64,000 nucleotides of DNA from Ceratotherium simum simum. Taxonomy: Eukaryota > Chordata > Mammalia > Perissodactyla > Rhinocerotidae. Of the stretch, positions 32,970 through 43,740 are shown piece after piece. Position numbers and translations under genes: made by a program. The stretch's first letter is position 1. Each line of letters starts with the position of its first letter. The stretch spans positions 1,785,956-1,849,955 of the forward strand of contig NW_004454267.1 in assembly GCF_000283155.1 (NCBI RefSeq), given 5' to 3'. Under the pieces are notes generated by a model that ran no database searches, had not been told where the DNA came from, and saw only the letters and a list, made by a program, of their open reading frames with translations.

Positions 32970-33305
32970 GTTTCTTATCCAGCCTCTACCACTCACTGTC
33001 TGTATAACTTTTAAAAGGAAACGTGTTCTTGCTGGGCCTCCGTTGGCTCATCTGTAAAATGGGGCTAAGGGCCGGCCCCGTGGCTTAGCGGTTAAGTGCG
33101 CGCACTCTGCTGCTGGCGGCCCGGGTTCGGATCCCGGGCGCACACCGACACACCGTTTCTCCGGCCATGCTGAGGCCGCGTCCCACATACAGCAACTAGA
33201 AGGATGTGCAGCTATGACATACAACTATCTACTGGGGCTTCAGGGGGGAAAAAAAATTTAAAATGGGGCTAAGATTTGTACCTGCCTCGTGGGGCTATGT
33301 TTCCT
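32970..33305 (+). mobile_element. MIR SINE split by an ERE
   Basis: Left part has CTACCACTCACTGTCTGTAT and GGCTCATCTGTAAAATGGGG. Right part (33274-33305) continues ATTTGTACCTGCCTCGTGGG. The interruption is the ERE at 33070-33259. Confidence 0.85.
33070..33259 (+). mobile_element. ERE SINE, short form, perfect 14-bp TSD
   Basis: GGCCGGCCCCGTGGCTTAGC head with A-box-like TGGCTTAGCGGT and B-box-like GGTTCGGATCC, body to CTACTGGGGCTTCAGGGG, then an A-run, and no TTAGCTCAGGGC module. Target duplication AAAATGGGGCTAAG at 33056-33069 and 33260-33273. Appears young. Confidence 0.98.
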
Positions 33306-33309
33306 GATA

Positions 33310-33535
33310 AATGAGAACTAGAGCGCCAGGTTCAAATTCTAGCATCTCCACTTGCTAGCTATTGGACAAGTAGCTTAACCTCTTTGTGCCTCGGTTTCCC
33401 CTCTGTGAAGTGGGGATGACAGCAATACCTCCCAAAGGGGACAGCAGTGAAATCTGAAGGAGCGAATCCATGTAAAGAGCTTACCTAGAAGAGTGCCCAG
33501 CACATACCATATGTGCTTAAAGAATGTTAGCTAAA
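33310..33535 (+). mobile_element. MIR SINE
   Basis: GAGCGCCAGGTTCAAATTCT, AAGTAGCTTAACCTCTTTGT, GCCTCGGTTTCCCCTCTGTG, GAGTGCCCAGCACATACCAT and TAAAGAATGTTAGC. Confidence 0.9.
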
Positions 33536-34134
33536 AACACTAAATTTACAAATATACAATGCACAGTTCCTGGCTCATAGGAAACTTCTATTCAACGTGT
33601 GTTCGTCATTATTAACAAGAGCAACAATTTTAAGCGTTTTTGGTCAAGAGCTAAACCCAAACCTTCAATATCTTGGGCAAAGCTGCTCCCACCAAGAACA
33701 GAGGAATAGCGATCATGACACGGTCTATTTTTCGAAACGGCGCATGTGGCTGCACTTTGGGGAACTTCTGGCTATTTGTGGAATGTTGCAACACATCGCT
33801 CACCCTGAGTCACACAGACCAGAAAGGTCTCGTGGCCAAAGGACCGCAAATCCTCCCTGAGAACGTTTCCACTGCCCGGGTCCAGCCTCCCTGCCCCATG
33901 AGCCAAGTCTTCACCCAGGCAACGGTCCAGCTGGTCACCTCCCTGCCCCACCCCCACCAGGGCTAATTAAAGATCCAGCAAATCAGAGCCAGAGGAAAAG
34001 ATCATGGCAGAGGGATCTGGCCTGTCCCAAAACCAGCCTCATCTGCTCCAGGGAGGTTCTGCTCCCCTAAGGAGGCTGGCGGGAGGAAAGCAGATGGGCT
34101 GAGAAGCAATTTGGTCTCCCCATCCTCTCAACAG
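33536..34134. other. Unannotated single-copy DNA
   Basis: No recognised repeat; leads into the exon-like segment. Confidence 0.4.
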
Positions 34135-34173
34135 ATGCTGGGCACCATAAGAATTGATGGACTGGAGACTCAG
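34135..34173 (+). other. Exon-like 39-bp segment, speculative
   Basis: A polypyrimidine stretch and acceptor (GGTCTCCCCATCCTCTCAAC then AG) precede a 39-bp open block that ends CAG and is followed by GTAAGA, a strong donor. The length is divisible by three, and the frame starting at its first base reads 13 codons (MLGTIRIDGLETQ). There is no companion exon, no homology, and isolated splice-site pairs arise by chance. Confidence 0.2.
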
Positions 34174-34813
34174 GTAAGAGCCATTCAGAAGCTCCCTGAT
34201 TACTTCCCAAACCGCTCTCTACGGAGGAAAAGGTTAATCGAAGCCCAGAGCTGGAAGAGAGGCGAGGAGACAGCAATTGCTTTAATCCCAGGAGTGAGAG
34301 AAGAGCTTCAGGAGAAAGAAGCTTGCAGAGGAGGCTGTGTTCTGCCTCTGAAAGAGAAAGCAGGCCTCGAAATCGAGTTGCTCACAAGGCCTGCTCCATC
34401 GGCCCAGAAGCCTTTGGCCAGCCCCTCTCTGAACCCCAGCCAAGCAGCCGGGGTTTTAATTTTTTTTTTTTAAGGCTGCACATTCTCCGTACCGTTGAGC
34501 CACAAATCTCTCAGGAAACCATCTCTGAGAGGTGTTTTCCCTTTTACATGCACCGCACGCATGCTCACACGCACCGTGAGTCATAACTCTGCGTGCAGAG
34601 TCGGTGACTGTCAACACAGATCTACGGACTTTGGGGGATGAATGTGTCACGGCCAGAGCCTGGAGGCGGGGTAAGCCTGATATTAACCGGAGAGGGTGAC
34701 GTTTCAACATAAACAAGAGAACACCAAGGAAATTACACTTTTCTACATGGTTAAGACTACGTGGCTGAGACTGGCTTTGTAAAAGAAGCTGTCCACAGAG
34801 CAAATGGGGTACA
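34174..34813. other. Unannotated single-copy DNA
   Basis: A T-run at 34459-34472 is the only low-complexity feature. Confidence 0.4.
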
Positions 34814-35043
34814 CAGGATTTCTCACCCTTGGCCCTATGACATTTGGGGCCGGATAATTCTTTCTTGGAGGGAGAGGGGGCATCCTATGCATTGTAGGGT
34901 GTTTAGCAGCATCCTGATCTCTACCCACCAGAGGCCAGTAGCACTGTCACCACCCCCAAGTTGTGACAATGAAAAATGTCTCCAGACGTTGCTAAATGTC
35001 CCCTGGGAGGGGGGCTAAATTTGCCCCCAGTTGAGAACCACTG
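34814..35043 (-). mobile_element. MER20 hAT-Charlie element
   Basis: GACATTTGGGGCCGGATAAT, GCATTGTAGGGTGTTTAGCA, TTGTGACAATGAAAAATGTC and the terminal CAGTTGAGAACCACTG. Full length, reverse. Confidence 0.95.
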
Positions 35044-35439
35044 GTTTAGACTGAGGCTTCAGTTCAGCCAACCATGAGCCAGCTCATTAGCTAATGACAA
35101 CTATTAGCTGGACTTCTCACGGAAGCCCCCATTATCAGCACAACATTGCTAAGATCCGAAGTTCCCTTGGTCCTTTCAAAACGCTCACCTCAGACCTTAG
35201 CTTGACTGGATGGCCCCAAATTTAAGCCCCTTTCTTCTCTTTCACCGCCTCCGTCCTCTTCCTTCACCCTTGCGTGACAAGGTAATTCCTTACTCATCTT
35301 GATGTTCTAATGACACAAAAGCACTGACAGAGCTCGAAGGAGCTAACACTTTAATTGATTCTAAGGAAAAGTAGCATGATTTTTATAGGAACCCACATAT
35401 AATATGCAAAAATTTCAGAACACTATTACTGCGGTCTCT
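35044..35439. other. Single-copy DNA, possibly conserved
   Basis: No repeat seen. Contains CATTAGCTAATGACAACTAT and CACTTTAATTGATTCTAAGG, homeodomain-like cores; a weak candidate non-coding element. Confidence 0.3.
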
Positions 35440-35762
35440 TTGCCTGGTTAACTTCTTCTCAATCATAAGCTCTCGGCTCACATCTCACCTTCGGAGCTTG
35501 AAACACCTCCAGAGAGAGCCTCCCTGCCGTGCCCAGCCACTCTTGCTTACAAATACACCTGTCTCATTTCTGTTCACTTATTACTACCTGCAATGATGGG
35601 CCTATTTATTTGTCTGCAAAGTCACTGTCTGACTCCCCCAACCAGAATGTTGGCTCCATGGGCAAGGAACCTTCTGTCTTGTTCACTGCTGTATCTTTAG
35701 CATCTAGCACAAGGCCTGGCCTCCTCCTGGCCCAAAAACTATTTATTGAATAAGCAAATGGA
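35440..35762 (+). mobile_element. L2 LINE 3' fragment
   Basis: AGAATGTTGGCTCCATGGGC, CTTGTTCACTGCTGTATCTT, TAGCATCTAGCACAAGGCCT and the tail CTATTTATTGAATAAGCAAA. Confidence 0.9.
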
Positions 35763-36420
35763 TGAGTGGATTTGCATAGGTATAATTTCTAAAGTATTCA
35801 CTTCCTTCCACCCACTACTCATTTTCTTCGTGAACTTTGTTCACAATCCTCAGGGCCCTAGCTTCACCTTTAAATAATGTGAATGTAATTCTCTCCCTTC
35901 AGTTAGTGGATCAATAGAATTCAAGTACCTGGTTGGTTGTTGAAAAGCTGAACAGCCAGGAGTTTTCCTCCTGATGACTCTGATCTTCAGGTCCTGAGAG
36001 CAATCTCAGCATAAATGAAGGTTTGCTACCCTCTCCACAAATACCCAGACTGACAAATCTTGACTCTATTGAAGAGTTCCTTTATTACAACTCCCAGGGT
36101 ATCTCGGTGTTTGCGTAGAGGCCATTAACTAATTGACAGTGAAGCTGGTGGGGAGGGGGAGGGAGAAGGGAGGCAGAGAAGCTAAAATTACAGGACAAGA
36201 GGCCTTGCCAATCGGAGTGGATTCAGGAATGATAAACCATCTTGGGGATCGATGAGAAAGAGAGAATCAAATAATGAGCATTCAAATTTATCAAAACACT
36301 ATGGATGCGCAGGGAGATGTTTCATTTTTGTTGTTTTAAAATAAATCTTCTATTGGGTCCATTGTTTAAACCATTTTACCCACATGCCTTGGTGGCAACC
36401 TATCTGTCAAAGAATTACTC
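35763..36420. other. Unannotated single-copy DNA
   Basis: No recognised repeat. 36110-36240 (CCATTAACTAATTGACAGTG and following) could be a conserved non-coding piece. Confidence 0.35.
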
Positions 36421-36800
36421 ACTGTGCAAAGCATTATATCTATTTATCTATATATCCACCCACCCATCGTCTGTCTATCTCTCCACCCATTTATCTAAGT
36501 ACATCTGTGGATACTTGTGCAAAGCATTATCTATCCATCCATCCATCCATCCATCCACGCATCCATCCATCCATCGTCTACCTATCTATCCATCCATCCA
36601 TCCATCCATGCATCCATCCATCCATCGTCTACCTATCTATCTATCCATCCATCCATCCATGCATCCATCCATCCATCATCTATCTCTCTATCCATCCATC
36701 CATCCATGCATCCATCCATCCATCATCTATCTATCTATCTATCTATCTGTCCATCCATCCATGCATCCATCTGTCCATCATCTCTCTATCTATCATATTG
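36421..36800. repeat. Higher-order CATC/CTAT minisatellite
   Basis: Tetranucleotide CATC runs broken at regular intervals by GCATCC and by GTCTACCTATCTATC-type spacers, giving about five units of roughly 55-65 bp between 36530 and 36790. Upstream, GTGCAAAGCATTAT occurs at 36424 and 36517, a 93-bp period. All three forward frames stay open because the units lack stops, giving Ser-Ile-His-Pro runs. Confidence 0.93.
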
Positions 36801-36904
36801 ACCTCGGGTTGCATCCATCAAGCCCATCCCTCCAGCTTTGCCTGAGCATTAGCAAATCTTTCTACTGGTCAAGGCAACATTTTGTTCTGGAAAAACAGGA
36901 CAGA

Positions 36905-37120
36905 GGTTGAGAAGATAGATTCTGATGTCATACTGCCCTGAGTCTGACACTCACCAATGCTATGTGCTTCCTGTGTGACCTCGGACAAGTTACTTAGCCT
37001 CTCTGACCCTTCGATGCCTCATCTGGAAATTGGGTATCATGAGAACAACCATGTAATGATGGCATTTGAGATTCAATGGGAGAAGCCAGCTCTTAGCAAG
37101 TCATAAATGTTAGCGAGAGT
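36905..37120 (+). mobile_element. MIR SINE
   Basis: TTCCTGTGTGACCTCGGACA, AGTTACTTAGCCTCTCTGAC, TCTGGAAATTGGGTATCATG and TCTTAGCAAGTCATAAATGT. Confidence 0.9.
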
Positions 37121-38562
37121 GGCGATCACGAGAATGCAGCCAACCAAATTCAAACTCTTCAGACTTTTTTCATGTCTAGGTTACTTTTTTCCCAGGTAAC
37201 CACCATCTGGAGACTACGAAAGCATTCACCACCCAAGTCAGGGCTTCTTGGTACACCCCAGGGGCAGCCTGCGGAGGGGTAAGCTGACACCAGGGGTTTA
37301 AACCTTACTTGGCTTCCTCATTCTATTAATCTGGCCATTCAGCAGCGAGGGTCCTGCTGATGCCAACAGATGCACAGCTCTGCTGCACTAAGGGCAGAGT
37401 GTGAGAGGAGTCCTCAGCAGCTGATCAATCCACCTCCTCCAACTCAGAACAGCTGCACGGGGACAGATTCACAAGCACTGGGTTAGGACAGATGCAACGA
37501 ATCCCAGGGAGAGAAGGGATGCACGGAGGGAAGGGGGTCCCTGGTGGCCCAATGTTCCCATGCAGGCTAGGGCCCTGGGCAAGCCAGGCCATGAATGCAT
37601 GATGTACGGACCCGGCTCACAGTGAAATCTAAAAGGCAGGCCCACCTGGGGTACCTGTGCTCCAGGATGGAGCGGGCAATGCCTTTCTCAGCAGCCAAGG
37701 GCACCGGGGGCAGGAAGCGGGAACTGACCGAGGGCTCAGAGCACATCTGCCACTTACCTCTGCATGGCTGGCTCTTCCAAGCTCAGCCGCATCTGCCATC
37801 TTATTTGTGCCATATGGGTAATATTTGGGGCACCACTTGCTGCCAGAAAACCCTTCCATGCCCCTCTTCTCTGACCTGCCTGCAGGCGGCTGAATAGGAT
37901 TCCGTGGTGAGTCCCAGCACGGGCTGAGGCCCAGCAGAAGCAAAATCTGGCCACAGGCTTGTGCCAACAGTTACAAAAAAAAACATTTGCCCTTTGGTTG
38001 GGTTCCAATGTCTCTTTAACATGGGAAATCAGAACTCAGGGAAAGACAACAACATCCTATGTCTCCCCAAAGACCGAGAACCAAATGAGACGGATAGAGT
38101 GCTGTCTGAAGACAAACTAAGTCAAGTCCCCAGTGGCATGGCACAATCACAGCAAGTTCGCCTTGTGCCACGGGCTGGCTGCGGATTGAAGCCCAGGTCC
38201 CTCGGGCTAACAGATGTGACTCTAAGAGAGGTCCCTGTGTAGGGGTGAGCTGTCACAGTCGCAGGGTGGTGGTCAAAGCCATCGCATGTGACTGTTCTTT
38301 CCCATGGAGGTTTTGAAGGGCTGCTGGGTGGTATCCATAGTGAAGGATACACGGGGGCCAAGCACAGACGCATCCAGGGTGCAGCCACTCCACCCCCAGG
38401 AGATAAGATCTGGCTTCCAGAATGCTGGATACAGACTATCTGCCCAGGGGTTTTCCTCAGTCCAATAAGTTTTCCTTCAGCGGAACGACTGATAAAGAGA
38501 AGGGCCATCGTTTAAAAACACACCCTGGAAGTTCTCATAATCCACTGGGTAGCCCGGGGAGG
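37121..38562. other. Unannotated single-copy DNA, 1.4 kb
   Basis: A weak reverse MIR-like piece may lie at 38130-38215. Otherwise nothing is recognised. Confidence 0.4.
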
Positions 38563-39010
38563 GACACGTTTCTCAAAGTGTGGCACACATTCCTCCGAGA
38601 GCACATTTAGATGATTTTAGAGGACACCCAAAAGAACTTTTCCACTTAATTTTATTAGTTTAATGTTTATTTTAATGTTTTGCAAAAAACTATGACTAGC
38701 ACGTCAAACTTGTGATTTTACCAATATTATTGCTTGAGACAGCGTTTGTCAACCTCAGCACTACTGACATTTTAGACCCGATAATTCTCTCCTGAGGGGA
38801 GCTGGCCTGCGCACTGTAGGATATTTCGCAGTTTCCCTGGTCTCTACACACTAGATGACACTAGTAACCCATCCACTAAGGTGAGAGAACCAAAAATGTC
38901 TTCAGACACTGCCAAGAGTCCTTGGGGGAGTCAAAGATACCCCTGATTGGGAACCACTGCCTTGGGATAAGTCTACTTTTGAAAGTAAAATAAGTTAATT
39001 TAAGGAGAAA
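38563..39010 (+). mobile_element. Probable hAT-type repeat interrupted by a MER20
   Basis: The left part begins GTTTCTCAAAGTGTGGCACA, a common hAT start, and runs AT-rich to 38739. AT-rich sequence resumes at 38968 (AAGTTAATTTAAGGAGAAAT). Family uncertain. Confidence 0.45.
38740..38959 (-). mobile_element. MER20-like hAT-Charlie element, diverged
   Basis: CAGCGTTTGTCAACCTCAGC, GCGCACTGTAGGATATTTCG, ACCAAAAATGTCTTCAGACA and the end TTGGGAACCACTG. Flanking 8-mers GCTTGAGA and CCTTGGGA agree at 6 of 8 positions. The most diverged of the seven MER20 copies. Confidence 0.85.
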
Positions 39011-40694
39011 TGTATTTTTAGGTGACTTAGAATGGGTACAATTCACGTATGGCAAAGGTGGCTAAGGTGATGTGTGAATGTTGGACGTGTGCGAAAAATC
39101 AGACAAGAGGATGGGCAAACAGGCAGAGGAACTGGGTCCTCACCCCCTCAAAGTCACACCCACTGCTCTTTCCTGCCAGCCGTTGTCTCATCATCCCTGA
39201 AGCCGATGCAAAGAAACGTGTGTGCAGAGAAATGAGAGGACGGAAGAGCACAAAGAAACCCTGAGAATCCACTTTCCCCACAACGTCCGGTCTTCCTGAT
39301 CAAGGAAGGAGGAATAGGGTGGGTTTGTTCCTCATTCCCCTTGGGAAGTCCGAGGCTGAGGAGCCAGTGAGAGAGCAAGGAGCCACAGAGGAGGGTAAAG
39401 AGTGAGAGGGACAGGTGGTCCTGGCCAGCGAGCTCCAGAAACCATAGGGGAGCTGCTACTCAGCCTTGAAATGTTCAAGTAGGTTTGCCTGTCTCTCACA
39501 CTTGAAAACCTTTAGCTGTGGATTCTGGATGGGATCCATCCAGTCCGTCTTCCCCCTTTACTGGGGCAGGAGAACGGCCATATGTGCCTGTCCCGACTTT
39601 CTGAGCCATAGAGCCAACAGGCTGCACAGATGCCCCCTGGACAGCTGATGCAGGAACATCAGTGCGGAGATAAGTGACAAAGACCATGGGAAGGTACTGA
39701 CCTGGGTCTCCAGGGTGATTAGCGGACTTGGGTGTGGGTCCTGGGGGAAGAAAGGAGAAAACATACATGAGCGGTGGGGAAGGTTCAACCTACTCCCCTA
39801 CTGCTATTTATTTTTAAACAAGGCTAGATCTCTTCCATGCTCAAGCAACCTCACAGAAGGGCCGCCCCAACTCTGTCTCCCCCACTCCATGAAATATTAG
39901 AATAGCCTGGCCCAATCTCCCATCTCCCCCAACACTTCCTCCCACACCCAGATGATTAAGGAGGCTCAAGTTTTTCATCAAGAGGTTACGGCAGATGCCT
40001 GCATGGAGATCATGCAAAACGATGAAGCGTAAAGAAATAAAAAACCAAGCATCCTTGCCAAATATCTCCAAGTATGTTCAAATCCTCTATATGAAGAAGA
40101 AGATAGGTCCATAAGAGGATCAGAAATAAACCTGAAAGAATATAATGTTCCATTTAAGGGCAAGGCCACCAAGTTGTGTCTGACCTTGGAAAGAATGAGG
40201 GAAGGAATGAGACGGAGATAGAAAAAAGAAGAGCTTAATTCCTGGTTTACGCAGCACATTCCAATGGGCTGGGGAAGATCCTTTTCAGGACGGAGAAGGC
40301 CAGAGAGAAGTCCTATTCATTCACTCTCTACAAAAGCCAATTGACTGCAAATGCCTGGCGGTAATGTCTTGGGTCATTAAACATGAACTCTTTGGGAGGG
40401 GGGCAGGGTGGGTACACAGGACGAAGGGATGGATGGGGAGGGGGTAGTGGTTTTCAGCAAGTAGTTTCCAAGGAAAACAGGAAACCCGGCACATAAAAGC
40501 TATTTTTGTCTGCACTACATAGGCTCTGAATTAACCATCTTGGATTCACAATTCTGGGAAAGCAACCTCAAGCCGAACCTTACAGAGAACGGACATGATT
40601 TTAAAGCTTTGCTTTATCCAGGAAGATTTCTCAACGCAGGCTTCTAGGAAGGCATGCAAATTAGCATCAGCCCACTGGCCCATACAGTGAACAA
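39011..40694. other. Unannotated single-copy DNA, 1.7 kb
   Basis: No repeat family recognised and no convincing exon. Confidence 0.4.
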
Positions 40695-41157
40695 GAAGGA
40701 AGTATAAGAATCATGCTGTATGTGTCCTTCTGTGTCTGACATATTTCACTTAGCATAATGTCCTCAAGATTCATCCATGCTGTCGTGTAGGGCAGGATTT
40801 CCTTCTTTTTTAAGGCTGAATAATATCCCATTATATGCATATACCACAGGTTCTTGATCCATTCATCCATCACATTTAAAGATTTTATTTATTTATTTTT
40901 TCCCCCCAAAGCCCCAGTAGATAGTTGTATGTCATAGCTGCACATCCATCTAGTTGCTGCATGTGGGACGCGGCCTCAGCGTGGCCGGAGAAGCGGTGCG
41001 TCGGTGCACGCCCGGGATCTGAACCCGGGCCGCCAGCAGCGGAGCGCACGCACTTAACCGCTAAGCCACGGGGCCGGCCCCATCAATGGACATTTAGATT
41101 GTTTCCATATCTTGGCTATTGTAAATATGGCTGTAATGCACATGGGAGTGCAAATAT
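40695..41157 (-). mobile_element. L1 segment, inverted part of a 5'-inverted insertion
   Basis: Reads as antisense L1: TTTCACTTAGCATAATGTCC, GGCTGAATAATATCCCATTA, TTGATCCATTCATCCATC, then after the ERE GACATTTAGATTGTTTCCAT and ATCTTGGCTATTGTAAATAT. It joins the sense L1 3' end at about 41157, so together they form one 5'-inverted L1. Confidence 0.88.
40880..41080 (-). mobile_element. ERE SINE inside the inverted L1 segment
   Basis: A/T-rich tail (TTTATTTATTTTTTCC), CAAAGCCCCAGTAGATAGTT, and a head GCTAAGCCACGGGGCCGGCC. It has no TTAGCTCAGGGC module. The target duplication is not clear. Because it cuts the L1, it is younger than it. Confidence 0.95.
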
Positions 41158-41430
41158 CATGATTCCACTTATATGAGGAATCTAAAATTGTCAAATTCTT
41201 AGAAGCAGAGAGTAGAATGGTGGTTGCCAGGGGCTGAGGGGAGAGCGAATTGGGGAGTCGCTATTCAGCGGGTATAAAGTTTCAGTTATGCTAGATGAAT
41301 AAGCTCTAGAGATCTGCTGTACAACATGGTGCCTATATTAACAATACTGTACTGTACACTTAACATTTTGTTAAGAGGGTAGACCTCATGTTAAGTGTTC
41401 TTATCACAATAAAAAATAAAGGAAGAACAG
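41158..41430 (+). mobile_element. L1 3' end, sense
   Basis: CACTTATATGAGGAATCTAA, AGAGTAGAATGGTGGTTGCC, AGGGGCTGAGGGGAGAG, TGTACAACATGGTGCCTATA and a final CACAATAAAAAATAAAGG. Typical mammalian L1M 3' end. Confidence 0.92.
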
Positions 41431-42190
41431 AGAAATTGGAACATTTTATACCCCTACCCTAGATGAACTGTCACTCACTTTCTTGATCATTTCTCTGCAG
41501 CATCTTTATAATGATGCCTAATTCTGATCAGTATAGGAGGCGTGACCCCAGGAACATTCTGAGCTCTGGTCACTTCTGACTTCTCTTTCAAAATGAAGGA
41601 CTCCTCTCCTCCAATTCCAGCTCTGAGTCCAATTTCAGCATTTCTGCAATGGTGCAGCTCAAAGGGAGGTGCCAAGAGAACATTTCACTCTAATTGTCAC
41701 ATTCTCCCCAGGCACTGAATATTCCTCATACCCAGGAAAATACTGAGGGGAACATTTCTCCCCTCTCCCCAGCCTTGGTCCATAAAGGAACATGGAGAAG
41801 TCTTGAAGGAAACCCTTACTAGCTCCTTCCCAGTGGTGAAGACTTGGCGGCTATAATGGGTGAGAACCTTCCCTGAGCCCCTTTTTTTGAGCGAGCAGGT
41901 TTGCTCCATCCTTCATGGAGCCCCCTCGAGCCAGCTTCCTCATCACCACATGCAGGGGGAGCCGACCCTATACTCCCCAGGTTCCCTGCGTTAAGCAAGC
42001 ACACTACGCAGGGCCCATTTTTGTCTTCCAGAGGCAAGCCATCCCCTCGGTCTGTGGCGGGCAGCGTGAGTCACGCTTAGCGAGTGAGAGCGTGCGATGT
42101 CTGCTCTTCAGCTCAGAGCCAGTCGGTGTGTGCCTGTCTCTCTTGTCCATTCAGATCCCACCATCTAGATTTTTGACTAGAGGATAAGAA
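41431..42190. other. Unannotated single-copy DNA
   Basis: No recognised repeat or exon. Confidence 0.4.
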
Positions 42191-43080
42191 GCTGCATCGC
42201 AGACTCAAACATTAGCCCCATTCTCAAAGCCAGGTCCTCACAAAGCATTGCAGTGGGGTGTCGTGTGCGTGCCCAGATTAATTAAACTGTACTTCACAGC
42301 CCATTTGGCTATTGTTTGGGGCTTAGGCTTCGTTGCTCAAAATCCCGAGGGGGTGGAGAGGGGAGAATGCCATCCTGAACCCCTAAGAACAGCTTCCCTG
42401 GAAAAGACCTTCCTTGGGAAACCGTAGGAAACCTCTGTCAACTGTGTTGACAAAACCAAGAGCCTGATCCCTGGATACAGTGATGCACCAACTCTTTATT
42501 TGGTGTTCCAGGATCTGAGACCCTATCTGCGCAGCGCATGGTCAGGGATCCAATATTCATTCAAAAGCTTTTGGAAGACAAAAGCACGAATGTTATCTAT
42601 TTACCATGTTAATTACCTAGCCAGGAAGAAGATAAAGGATTCACAGTCACCATGTCATTAACTCTTAGGATTCACCTGCCAACAAAATTTTACTCCCCTC
42701 CCTCTGTGCACATTTAAAATATAAGAAGCTCCCCACAGAGGCTCAGTCCAGAGGATCCAAGGTATGACTATATATCTGTAAGGTCTCACTTTCAGCAACA
42801 TTCTCCTTAATTGGAAAGGCTAATGAAGTGGAACCAGGTCAATGATGCTGTCTGCCTAATCCATGGTCTCTGTCTAAATTGGGGCTCTTTGGTTTACAGT
42901 AGAGTAAATTCCTGTCTGTCAGAGGAAAGGCTCCTGGAGACCAAAGGGGAATTTGCAACGTGCTCGGATGCTCCAGTGGAGTGCTTTTAGAATCTCAACG
43001 CGGGTACCAGGAACCACGGAATCGCCTAACGCAAGGAAAGCCCTTTCATATCATCTACTGCAATGACTAAATTGGGGAAC
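42191..43080. promoter_or_regulatory. Candidate conserved non-coding stretch
   Basis: About 0.9 kb repeat-free. Contains CCAGATTAATTAAACTGTAC near 42280, TTACCATGTTAATTACCTAG near 42600, CTCCTTAATTGGAAAGGCTA near 42805 and GTCTGCCTAATCCATGG near 42850. Homeodomain-type motif density is the only evidence. Confidence 0.3.
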
Positions 43081-43129
43081 TCAAATGGAGAACTAGGTAG
43101 ACTGAATGAGTGGCCTTCATTCTTCACCA

Positions 43130-43545
43130 CTCCCTATATCCACTCCCTCTGGTCACGTGACTTTGCATTTTTTGCAGAGTGTGCTTCCCCATCCCTCAAC
43201 CTTGGGCTTGCCCATTTGACTTGCTTTGTCCAATGAGAGGTTAGCGGATACGACATGAGCAGAAGCTTGAAATGTGCTTGTGAGACTGAACGTGACCTCC
43301 TGTGCTTCTGACATCAGTGTAAGAAGAACCCGCCCCAGGTAGCCTGCTGGTCTGAGGAGAATGAGAGACACACAGAGCAGACCCGGACCCAGCCTGCAGC
43401 TTGAATCCAAGCTCAGCCTGGATCAGCCAACCCCCAGCCAACCTTCAGACACAGAGAGAACACACGCTTGGTGTTTCAAGTCATTGAGCTTTGGGGTGAT
43501 TTGTCATACAGCATCACTGTGGCAGTAACTAGCTGATACACCTTC
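43130..43545 (+). mobile_element. MLT1-type MaLR LTR
   Basis: TTGACTTGCTTTGTCCAATG, AGCCTGCTGGTCTGAGGAGA, CACAGAGCAGACCCGG, TCAAGTCATTGAGCTTTGGG, GTGATTTGTCATACAGCATC and GGCAGTAACTAGCTGATACA follow an MLT1 LTR. A solo LTR of an ancient ERVL-MaLR element; no internal coding region is present. Confidence 0.85.
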
Positions 43546-43661
43546 CAAAGACTGACCTTGTTAGAACCAAAACATATTGTACAAACACTCCAGCCTTGGA
43601 AACAAAATGATATATACTCTCCCTAAGTCTGCAAACACATCCCAGGAATCTGAAATAACTA

Positions 43662-43740
43662 CAAGTAATAGCTATCATTTACTGAGGACCTACTATGTGC
43701 CAGGCTCTGTGCAAGCTGTACATTATGCCAAGCAAAGAAA
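43662..43740 (-). mobile_element. MIR/L2 3' fragment, reverse
   Basis: GTAATAGCTATCATTTACTG, AGGACCTACTATGTGCCAGG, CTCTGTGCAAGCTGTACATT. Confidence 0.85.

Noticed and set aside
33070..33140. tRNA-like A and B boxes (also at other ERE heads)
   Set aside because: They belong to the tRNA-derived SINE head; the rest cannot fold as a tRNA and the body continues into SINE sequence.
36517..36801. Regularly spaced repeats resembling a CRISPR array
   Set aside because: The 'spacers' are the same tetranucleotide family as the repeats, and the context is mammalian. It is a higher-order minisatellite.
36305..36910. Forward frame of 201 codons rich in Ser-Ile-His-Pro
   Set aside because: Translation of a stop-free tandem repeat; all three frames stay open.
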